DNA of 8,614 nucleotides from an uncultured bacterium (GTDB lineage: Bacteria > Methylomirabilota > Methylomirabilia > Rokubacteriales > CSP1-6): the NCBI GenBank assembly GCA_946479205.1, contig CAMLFJ010000103.1, positions 1-8,614 of the forward strand. Reading direction: 5' to 3'. The notes below the pieces were generated by a model. It had not been told where the DNA came from. It ran no database searches and was given only the letters and a program-made list of their open reading frames with translations. Made by a program: the position numbers and the translations under genes. Shown piece by piece: positions 1-6,692 of this stretch (positions are counted from its first letter, which is position 1; each line of letters starts with the position of its first letter).

Positions 1-822
<822 letters not shown>

Positions 823-826
<4 letters not shown>

Positions 827-1740
827 GGCCGCTCCCCACCCAGCAGGTGTACGATGATGGCCTTCTGCGCGTGCAGGCGATTCTCGGCCTGATCGAAGAT
901 CAGGCTCCGGGGCCCGTCCAGCACCGCGTCGGTGATCTCCTCCCCGCGGTGCGCGGGCAGGCAGTGCATCACGAGCGCGTCATCGGGCGCGAGGCCGAGC
1001 AGCCGGTCGTTGACCTGGTAGCGCTGGAAGGCCTCCAGGCGCTGCTCGCGGTCGCCTTCCTGGCCCATGCTGATCCAGGTGTCGGTGTAGATCACGTCGG
1101 CGTCCTCCACCGCGTCGCGCACCTCGGTGGTGACCTGCACGCGCCCGCCCATCGCGCGGCAGGCCTCCAGCACACTCGCGTCCGGCTCGTAGCCTGGCGG
1201 GCACGCCACCACGGAGGTGGTGCCAAGCATGGAGCCGAGGAGCAGGAGCGAGTTGCACACGTTGTTGCCGTCGCCCACCCAGACCAGGCGCAGCTTCGCC
1301 GGATCCAGGCCGCGCTCGTAGAGCGTGAAGAAGTCCGCCATCGCCTGGCACGGGTGCTCGAGGTCGGACAGGCCGTTGATCACCGGGATCGTGGCGTTGG
1401 CCGCGAGCTGCTCGAGTGTCTTGTGCGAGAACACGCGCGCCGCCACCACGTCCACCCAGCGCGAGAGGTTGCGGGCCACGTCGGGCACCGACTCGCGCTT
1501 GCCGATCCCGATCTCCTGGGCGGCCAGGTACACCGCGGCGCCGCCGAGCTGCACCATCGCCACCTCGAACGTCACGCGGGTGCGCAGCGAGGGCTTCTCG
1601 AAGATCAGGGCCATGGTGCGCCCGGGCAGCGGCGTCCAGGCGTCGCGGGCCTTCTGCCGGGTCTTGAGCTCGGCGGTGAGGGCGAACAGGCGCGGGAGCT
1701 CCTCCCGGGCGATGTCGCGGATGGACAGGAAGTGGTTCAC
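823..1740 (-). CDS. argF: ornithine carbamoyltransferase
   Basis: Transfers the carbamoyl group of carbamoyl phosphate to ornithine to give citrulline; cytoplasmic, and trimeric in the family. The 305-residue length is normal. Carbamoyl-phosphate-binding motifs are FEKPSLRTR at 47-55 and HPCQ at 129-132. A WVGDGNN segment lies at 154-160, the ornithine-side SMG loop at 224-226, and the catalytic HCLPAHRG at 259-266. The SMG loop and HCLP motif favour an ornithine enzyme over aspartate carbamoyltransferase or the acetyl- and succinyl-ornithine relatives. The start codon is GTG and shares 4 bp (GTGA) with the argD stop. Only a weak GAGCGG sits 9 nt upstream, so translation is probably coupled to argD. 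The stop in turn overlaps the argG start. No ArgR-like operator is visible nearby. Confidence 0.97.
832..837 (-). promoter_or_regulatory. ribosome-binding site of argG
   Basis: GGGGAG inside the last codons of argF, 5 nt upstream of the GTG at 826. It supports this GTG as the true argG start and suggests that argG can load its own ribosomes as well as receive them from argF. Confidence 0.6.
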
Positions 1741-2939
1741 TTCACGAAGCCGCTCAGGACCTGCTCGATGATCTCGACCGCGCGCCGCACCGTGGCCTCG
1801 TCGGTAATCAAGGGCGGCGCCAGCCGCAAAGTATTGTCGCCCGCGCTCAGCACGAGCAGGCCGCGCTCGCGGCAGGCCCCGATGACCTCGCCCACCGGCG
1901 GCACCAGGTCCATCCCCACGAGCAGCCCCCGCCCGCGCACCGCGGTGGCCGCCTTCGGGTGCCGGGCCCGCACCGCCTCGAGCTGGCTCTGCAGCACCTT
2001 GCCGGTGGCGGCCGCGCGCTCGGGCAGGCGCTCCTCCATCAGGGTCGTGAACACGGTCAGGCCCACCGCGGTGACGAACGGGTTGCCGCCGAAGGTGGAG
2101 CCGTGGGTGCCCGGGGTGAACGCGGACGCCACGCTCTCGGTGGCCAGGGTGGCCCCGATCGGCACGCCGTTGGCCAGGGCCTTGGCGAGCGTCATGATGT
2201 CAGGCTCGATCCCGGAGTGCTCGTAGGCCCAGAGCCGGCCGGTGCGCCCCATGCCGGTCTGGATCTCGTCCACCACGAGCAGGATTCCCGCCTCGTCGCA
2301 GAGCTTGCGGAGCCCGGGCAGGTAGCCGTCGTCCGGGATGTTGACGCCGCCCTCGCCCTGGATCGGCTCGACCATCACCGCGGCGGTGTGGCTGTCGATG
2401 GCCCGCTCCACCGCGCGCAGGTCGTTGAACGGCACGTACTTGAACCCGCCGGGCAGCGGCTCGAAGCCGTGATGGTACTTCTCCTGCGCGGTGGCGGTGA
2501 CGGTGGCGAGGGTCCGGCCGTGGAAGCCGCCCCGCATCGTGATGATGTCCCCGCGGTCGCTGGCCCCGTGCTCCTTGGCCCACTTCCGCGCGAGCTTGAT
2601 CGCGGACTCGTTGGCCTCCGCGCCCGAGTTGGAGAAGAACACCCGGTCCGCGAACGAATGATCGCAGAGCAGCTTGGCGAGCTGGGTCTGCTGGGGGATG
2701 TAGAAGAGATTGGACACGTGGAGCAGGGTGGCCGCCTGCTCCCGCATCGTCCCCACCACCTTGGGATGGGAGTGCCCGAGCGCGGTCACCGCGATGCCGC
2801 CGGTGAAGTCGAGGTACTCCTTGCCGTCGCTGTCCCATACCCGCGCCCCGTCGCCCCGCACCAGCACCACCGGGGCGCGCTTGGCGGTGGTCATGAGGTG
2901 CTTGTCCGCCCACTCGATCAGCGTCTTCGTGTCCGTCAT
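1737..2939 (-). CDS. argD: acetylornithine aminotransferase (class III, PLP-dependent)
   Basis: Reversible transamination between N-acetylglutamate semialdehyde and N-acetylornithine, with glutamate as amino donor; step 4 of arginine synthesis. The protein has 400 residues, typical for ArgD. Visible features in order are GGIAVTALGHSHP at 47-59, SNSGAEANESAIKLARKW at 103-120 (phosphate-binding loop), FHGRT at 139-143, VEPIQGEGGVN at 190-200, DEIQTGMGRTG at 224-234 (Asp224 should contact the pyridine nitrogen), TLAKALANGVPIG at 250-262 with Lys253 the expected PLP lysine, and HGSTFGGNP at 279-287. ArgD enzymes often also act as succinyldiaminopimelate aminotransferase in lysine synthesis, which sequence alone cannot decide. 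Other class III aminotransferases share these motifs; the position between argB and argF settles the call. The ATG start follows argB by 28 bp, with GCGAGG 9 nt upstream. Confidence 0.95.
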   Translation of the reverse strand: MTDTKTLIEWADKHLMTTAKRAPVVLVRGDGARVWDSDGKEYLDFTGGIAVTALGHSHPKVVGTMREQAATLLHVSNLFYIPQQTQLAKLLCDHSFADRVFFSNSGAEANESAIKLARKWAKEHGASDRGDIITMRGGFHGRTLATVTATAQEKYHHGFEPLPGGFKYVPFNDLRAVERAIDSHTAAVMVEPIQGEGGVNIPDDGYLPGLRKLCDEAGILLVVDEIQTGMGRTGRLWAYEHSGIEPDIMTLAKALANGVPIGATLATESVASAFTPGTHGSTFGGNPFVTAVGLTVFTTLMEERLPERAAATGKVLQSQLEAVRARHPKAATAVRGRGLLVGMDLVPPVGEVIGACRERGLLVLSAGDNTLRLAPPLITDEATVRRAVEIIEQVLSGFVK

Positions 2940-2948
2940 CTTTTTTAG

Positions 2949-2954
2949 CCTCGC
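2949..2954 (-). promoter_or_regulatory. ribosome-binding site of argD
   Basis: GCGAGG, with a 9-nt spacer to ATG 2939. The spacer contains a run of six A residues, which stands out in this GC-rich sequence and should leave the start codon unpaired. It sits in the 28-bp gap after argB, the longest gap in the window. Confidence 0.6.
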
Positions 2955-2967
2955 GGGTGAGAGCGAC

Positions 2968-3843
2968 TCACAGCACTATTTCGGTGCCGATGCCTTCCTT
3001 GGTGAGAACCTCGAGCAGGATCGCGTGGGGTACGCGCCCGTCGATGATGTGGGCCTTCTGGGCGCCCCCGGTGAGCGCCCGCAGCGAGGACTCCACCTTG
3101 GGCAGCATGCCTCCGTCGATCACGCCCGCCTTGATCAGCCGCTCCGCCTCGCGCTTGGTGAGCGTCGAGACCAGGCGTCCGTCCTCCCCGTTGATGCCGG
3201 TCACGTCGGTGAGGTGGATCAGCTTCTCCGCGAAGAGCGCCGCGGCCACGTCACCGGCCACCAGGTCCGCGTTGATGTTGTAGGTCTCGCCCCCCGCCCC
3301 GACCCCGACCGGGGCGATCACCGGGATGAAGCCGTTTTCCTCGAGCAGCTTGATCGGCTCCGGATTGATCGCCTCCACCTCTCCCACGAGGCCGATGTCC
3401 ACCGAGGTCCCGTCGGGCAGCTTGTGCAGGCGCTTGTGGGCCCGCAGCAGGCTCGCGTCCTTGCCGGAAAGCCCGACCGCCCGGCCCCCGTGCAGATTGA
3501 TCAGGCCCACGATCTCCTTGTTGATCTTGCCGACCAGGACCATCTCGACGATCTCGACCGTCTCCTCGTCGGTGACCCGCATGCCGCCCACGAACTTCGG
3601 CTCCTTGCCGAGCCGCTTCATGAGGGCGCCGATCTGCGGGCCCCCGCCGTGAACGATGACCGGTCGGATGCCGACCAGCCGCAGCAGGAGCACGTCCTTG
3701 GCGAACTGCTCCTTGAGGTCCGCCTGCTCCATCGCCGCGCCCCCGTACTTGATCACGAGGGTCTTGCCCTGGAAGGCACGGATATAGGGCAGCGCCTCGA
3801 TGAGCAGCTCGGCGCGCTGCACCAGCTCCGGGATCGGCGTCAT
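2968..3843 (-). CDS. argB: acetylglutamate kinase, probably arginine-sensitive type
   Basis: Phosphorylates N-acetylglutamate to N-acetylglutamyl phosphate, the second and usually controlling step of arginine synthesis. Counting from the ATG (291 residues), the amino-acid-kinase motifs are KYGG at 32-35, HGGGPQIG at 65-72, GLSGKDA at 124-130, NINAD at 189-193 and GGMLPKVES at 244-252. An N-terminal helix of about residues 6-24 precedes the kinase core. Together with the C-terminal HAILLEVLTKEGIGTEIV segment it resembles the arginine-inhibited hexameric kinases, so feedback inhibition is inferred. I prefer ATG 3843 because AAGGTGG lies 8 nt upstream. An in-frame GTG at 3855, one base after the hslU stop, would add four residues (MDER) but has no comparable ribosome-binding site. 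This is the first arginine gene of the window and follows hslU with no room for a separate promoter. Confidence 0.96.
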   Translation of the reverse strand: MTPIPELVQRAELLIEALPYIRAFQGKTLVIKYGGAAMEQADLKEQFAKDVLLLRLVGIRPVIVHGGGPQIGALMKRLGKEPKFVGGMRVTDEETVEIVEMVLVGKINKEIVGLINLHGGRAVGLSGKDASLLRAHKRLHKLPDGTSVDIGLVGEVEAINPEPIKLLEENGFIPVIAPVGVGAGGETYNINADLVAGDVAAALFAEKLIHLTDVTGINGEDGRLVSTLTKREAERLIKAGVIDGGMLPKVESSLRALTGGAQKAHIIDGRVPHAILLEVLTKEGIGTEIVL

Positions 3844-3851
3844 GCGCTCGT

Positions 3852-3858
3852 CCACCTT
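3852..3858 (-). promoter_or_regulatory. ribosome-binding site of argB
   Basis: AAGGTGG, 8 nt upstream of ATG 3843, a six-of-seven match to AAGGAGG. It overlaps the last two bases of the hslU stop codon. It decides the argB start in favour of the ATG over the GTG at 3855, which lies inside the motif itself. Confidence 0.7.
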
Positions 3859-5236
3859 ATAAGATGTAGCGGGAGAGATCCTCGTCCTTCACCACGTCGG
3901 CCAGCTGGGCCTGCACGTACTCCGCGTCGATCACGAGCTCCTGCCCCACCAGGTTCGGGGCGTCGAAGGAGATCTCCTCCAGCAGCCGCTCCATCACCGT
4001 GTACAGGCGGCGGGCCCCGATGTTCTCGGCCCGCTGGTTCACCGTGAACGCGATCTCGGCGATGGCCTCCACCGCGTCGGTGGTGAAGCGCAGCGCCACC
4101 CCTTCCGTCTTCAGCAGCTCAACGTACTGCCGGATCAGGGCATTCTGAGGTTCGCTCAGAATGCGGATAAAATCCGGCCGCGTCAAGGGCTCCAGCTCGA
4201 CCCGGATCGGGAACCGTCCCTGCAGCTCCGGGATCAGGTCCGCGGGCTTGGCCACGTGGAAGGCCCCCGCCGCGATGAACAGGATGTGGTCGGTCCGGAC
4301 CATCCCGTACTTCGTGGTCACCGTCGAGCCCTCGACGATCGGCAGGAGGTCGCGCTGCACCCCTTCCCGGGACACGTCGGGCCCCCGGCCCCCCTCCCGG
4401 CCCGCGATCTTGTCCAGCTCGTCCAGGAAGATGATCCCCGAGTTCTCCACCCGGCGGACCGCCTGCCCCACCGCCTCGTCCACGTCCACCAGCTTCTGGG
4501 CCTCCTCCTGGGCCAGCAGCCGGCGGGCCTCCCCCACCTTGACCCGCCGCCGCCGGGTGCGGCCCGGCATCAGGTGCGAGAGCATGTCCTTGAGGTTGAT
4601 CCCGATCTCCTCCATGCCCTGCCCCGGGAGCACCTCCAGCATGGGCCCGGCCTGCTGCACGTCCATCTCGATGGGCCGGTCGTCGAGCTTGCCGGTGCGG
4701 AGCTGAGCGCGAAGCTTGTCGCGGGTGGCGTCGCGGGAGGCATCGGGCGACACCTCCTCGAGCGTACCGCTCACGTAGGCCTCCCCGGGACGACGGGGCA
4801 ACAGCAGATCGAGGAGCCGCTCCTCGGCCAGGGTCTCCGCCCGCTCGCGGACCGCGGCGGCCATCTCCGCCTTGACCATGCTCACGCCGAGCTCGGTCAG
4901 GTCGCGGATCATGGACTCCACGTCCCGGCCCACGTAGCCGACCTCGGTGTACTTGGAGGCCTCCACCTTCAGGAACGGAGCCTGGGCGAGCTTGGCGAGG
5001 CGCCGGGCGATCTCGGTCTTCCCGACCCCGGTGGGCCCGATCATGATGATGTTCTTGGGCGCGACCTCGTCCCGCAGCTCGAGGGGCAGGTTCTGGCGCC
5101 GCCAGCGGTTGCGGAGCGCGATGGCCACCGCGCGCTTGGCCTTGCCCTGCCCGACGATGAAGCGGTCGAGCTCGGCGGTGATCTGGGCCGGGGTGAGGCC
5201 GGTCAGCTCGAGCGGGCGGGCGGACTGGTCGGTCAC
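3857..5236 (-). CDS. hslU: HslU (ClpY), AAA+ ATPase subunit of the HslVU protease
   Basis: Hexameric cytoplasmic ATPase that unfolds proteins and threads them into the HslV chamber. From the GTG start it has 459 residues; E. coli HslU has 443. Visible are Walker A GPTGVGKT at 67-74, the pore-loop motif GYVGRD at 100-105, an inserted I-domain at about 110-243 with many charged residues, Walker [10 protein letters not shown] at 268-276, an arginine-finger region QGRFP at 339-343, and sensor-2 GARRL at 407-411. The C-terminus SRYIL at 455-459 matches the tail that docks into HslV. The GTG start overlaps the hslV stop (GTGA), so a 1:1 coupled pair is expected; the upstream ribosome-binding site is weak. 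The frame stays open further upstream through hslV, but that part is unrelated to HslU. It ends in the rare codon TTA before TAA. Positions 4140-4164 contain an inverted repeat in AT-ending codons. Confidence 0.97.
   Translation of the reverse strand: MTDQSARPLELTGLTPAQITAELDRFIVGQGKAKRAVAIALRNRWRRQNLPLELRDEVAPKNIIMIGPTGVGKTEIARRLAKLAQAPFLKVEASKYTEVGYVGRDVESMIRDLTELGVSMVKAEMAAAVRERAETLAEERLLDLLLPRRPGEAYVSGTLEEVSPDASRDATRDKLRAQLRTGKLDDRPIEMDVQQAGPMLEVLPGQGMEEIGINLKDMLSHLMPGRTRRRRVKVGEARRLLAQEEAQKLVDVDEAVGQAVRRVENSGIIFLDELDKIAGREGGRGPDVSREGVQRDLLPIVEGSTVTTKYGMVRTDHILFIAAGAFHVAKPADLIPELQGRFPIRVELEPLTRPDFIRILSEPQNALIRQYVELLKTEGVALRFTTDAVEAIAEIAFTVNQRAENIGARRLYTVMERLLEEISFDAPNLVGQELVIDAEYVQAQLADVVKDEDLSRYIL
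4140..4164. repeat. perfect 10-bp inverted repeat with 5-nt loop inside hslU
   Basis: The left arm 4140-4149 (GCATTCTGAG) and right arm 4155-4164 (CTCAGAATGC) are exact reverse complements around the loop GTTCG. It lies within hslU codons for ILSEPQNA. No U-tract follows in either direction, so it is not a standard intrinsic terminator. The arms depend on AT-ending codons (ATT, GAA, CCT, AAT) that are rare elsewhere in this gene. It may be an RNA hairpin, an operator-like palindrome or chance. Confidence 0.85.
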
Positions 5237-5781
5237 AGGCTCAGCACCGTGATCTGATCGTTGGTGTAGACGCAGATGCCGGCCGCGATGCGCAGGGACT
5301 CCTCCGCGATCTGGGGCGCCTCGAGCGTGGAGTGCGCGCGCAGCGCCCGCGCCGCCGCGAGCGCGTAGGGCCCGCCCGAGCCGATCCCGACCAGGCCGTC
5401 GTCGGGCTCGATCACGTCGCCGGTGCCCGACACGATGAAGCTCGCCTCCGCGTCGGCCACCGCGAGGAGCGCTTCGAGCCGTCGGAGCACGCGGTCCATG
5501 CGCCACTCCTTGGCCAGCTCGACGGCGGCGCGCGGCAGGTTGCCCCGGTGCTCCTCGAGCTTGGCCTCGAAGCGCGCGAACAGCGTGAACGCGTCGGCGG
5601 CCGCGCCCGCGAAGCCGGCGAGGACGCGGTCGTGGTGCATCTTGCGCACCTTGCGCGCGCCCGCCTTCATGATGGTCTGGCCGAAGGTGACCTGCCCGTC
5701 TCCCGCCACCGCCACGCGGCCCCGGTGCCGGACGCAGACCACGGTGGTGGCGTGGATCGACGGGGTGGCGGGCGAGGTCAT
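5233..5781 (-). CDS. hslV: HslV (ClpQ), threonine peptidase subunit of the HslVU protease
   Basis: Dodecameric N-terminal-nucleophile peptidase related to the proteasome beta subunit; it degrades proteins fed by HslU. The protein has 182 residues, normal for the family. After residue 11 the sequence reads TTVVCV, aligning Thr12 with the catalytic Thr1 of mature HslV. Conserved blocks follow: AGDGQVTFG at 26-34, [66 protein letters not shown], and CVYTND near the C-terminus. The first 11 residues ([11 protein letters not shown]) would have to be removed to expose the nucleophile. No other ATG, GTG or TTG lies in frame between position 5781 and Thr12, so the extension is real if this start is right. 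The gene follows xerC by 16 bp and overlaps hslU by 4 bp. Confidence 0.97.
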   Translation of the reverse strand: MTSPATPSIHATTVVCVRHRGRVAVAGDGQVTFGQTIMKAGARKVRKMHHDRVLAGFAGAAADAFTLFARFEAKLEEHRGNLPRAAVELAKEWRMDRVLRRLEALLAVADAEASFIVSGTGDVIEPDDGLVGIGSGGPYALAAARALRAHSTLEAPQIAEESLRIAAGICVYTNDQITVLSL

Positions 5782-5797
5782 CGCGTGGTCCCGCCGG

Positions 5798-6670
5798 TCA
5801 GGTCGCCCGCGGATGGGCGGCGTCGTACACGCGCATCAGGTGCTCCGGGCTCACGTGGGTGTAGCGCTGGGTGGTGGAGAGGCGGCGGTGGCCCAGCAGC
5901 TCCTGGATGAGACGGAGATCCGCGCCCGCTCCCAGCATGTGGGTGGCGAAGCTGTGGCGCAGGGTATGGGGCGTCACCCGCTGGGCGATGCCGGCGCGAC
6001 GCGCGCGGGCGCGCACGATGCGCAGCGCGCTCCGCGTGGTGAGCCGACCACCGCGCGCGTTGAGGAAGAGCGGCCCGCGCCGCCGGCCGCGGCGGGCCAG
6101 GTAGGCCGCGAGGGCTTCGAGCGCCGACTCCCCGACCGGCACCACGCGCTCCTTGCCGCCCTTGCCGAGGGCGCGGACGGTGCGCCGGTCCTCGTCCAGA
6201 TCGTCGACGTCGAGGCCGCAGCCCTCGGCCACCCGCAGCCCGCTCGCGTAGAGCAGCTCGAGCAGCGCGCGATCGCGCGCGCCCGCCACCGTCGCCTCCG
6301 GCTCGGGGCGCAAGAGCTCGGCGGTCTCATCCACCGGCAGGAACGACGGCAGGCGCCGTCCCAGGCGCGGACCGCGCACCTGGCGCGCCGGATTCACCTC
6401 GAGGGCGCCGCGGCGGGTGAGGAAGCGAAAGCAGCTCCTCACCGCGGCCAGCTTGCGCGAGATCGTGGCCTTGGCCAGCTTCCGCTTGTGCAGCCACGCC
6501 AGGTAGGCCCGGACCACCCGCGTATCCGCGTCCTCCCAGCCCGCGATCTTCTCGGCGGACAGGAAGCGGGAGAACTCGGTCAGATCGGCGGTATAGCTCC
6601 GGAGGGTATGCGGCGACGCGCCGCGCTCGACGTTCTGGTATTCGAGAAAGGACCCGACCGCCGCGTCCAT
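5798..6670 (-). CDS. xerC: XerC-type tyrosine recombinase
   Basis: Site-specific recombinase that normally resolves chromosome dimers at dif together with XerD, under FtsK control at the septum. The 290-residue length is typical. An N-terminal core-binding (SAM-like) domain covers about residues 1-90, with the characteristic [10 protein letters not shown] and the repeated basic helices [13 protein letters not shown]. The catalytic domain starts near 108. All active-site positions are present: Arg146 in ASGLRVAE, Lys173 in [10 protein letters not shown], His235 and Arg238 in [12 protein letters not shown], His261 in LLGHRRLS, and nucleophile Tyr270 in QRYTHV. XerC rather than XerD or a phage integrase is inferred from its place between topA and hslV, as for codV of Bacillus; sequence alone does not separate XerC from XerD with certainty. 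The ATG lies 22 bp after the topA stop. The only purine-rich element, GGAG, is about 18 nt away, so initiation may depend on topA translation. Confidence 0.93.
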   Translation of the reverse strand: MDAAVGSFLEYQNVERGASPHTLRSYTADLTEFSRFLSAEKIAGWEDADTRVVRAYLAWLHKRKLAKATISRKLAAVRSCFRFLTRRGALEVNPARQVRGPRLGRRLPSFLPVDETAELLRPEPEATVAGARDRALLELLYASGLRVAEGCGLDVDDLDEDRRTVRALGKGGKERVVPVGESALEALAAYLARRGRRRGPLFLNARGGRLTTRSALRIVRARARRAGIAQRVTPHTLRHSFATHMLGAGADLRLIQELLGHRRLSTTQRYTHVSPEHLMRVYDAAHPRAT

Positions 6671-6692
6671 CGTGGATGAACCGGGGGGCTCC

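Noticed and set aside
847..2226. Long plus-strand open frame (459 residues) opposite argF and argD
   Set aside because: It is rich in Arg, His, Gly, Ala and Val, with no family motif, and lies antisense to two genes with complete motifs. In GC-rich DNA with G/C third positions, antisense frames stay open by chance.
2941..2946. Six-T run on the plus strand as a terminator
   Set aside because: No GC-rich hairpin immediately precedes it on the plus strand and no plus-strand gene exists. In the transcribed direction it is an A-rich spacer before argD.
2940..2967. ArgR operator (ARG box) in the argB-argD gap
   Set aside because: The 28-bp gap has no TGAAT-type palindrome, only the ribosome-binding site and A-run.
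3853..3888. Possible internal promoter before argB, using TTATAA as a -10 element
   Set aside because: No TTGACA-like -35 lies at 16-18 bp upstream (the hexamer there is ACGAGG), and the transcript would start inside or after the ribosome-binding site.
2710..4047. Long plus-strand open frame (445 residues) opposite argD, argB and hslU
   Set aside because: Same reasoning: antisense shadow with composition typical of reversed GC-rich codons, spanning several real genes.
5237..5506. N-terminal extension of HslU through hslV
   Set aside because: The hslU frame is open upstream, but the extra residues are arginine-rich out-of-frame hslV sequence. The GTG at 5236 gives the normal HslU length.
6072..6098. 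GC-only inverted repeat in xerC (GGCCCGC and GCGGGCC arms)
   Set aside because: It lies in a run of arginine and glycine codons; short GC-only palindromes are expected by chance at this base composition.
4256..6679. Plus-strand open frames opposite hslU, hslV and xerC (333, 192 and 418 residues)
   Set aside because: No recognisable domains; all are antisense to genes with intact catalytic motifs.
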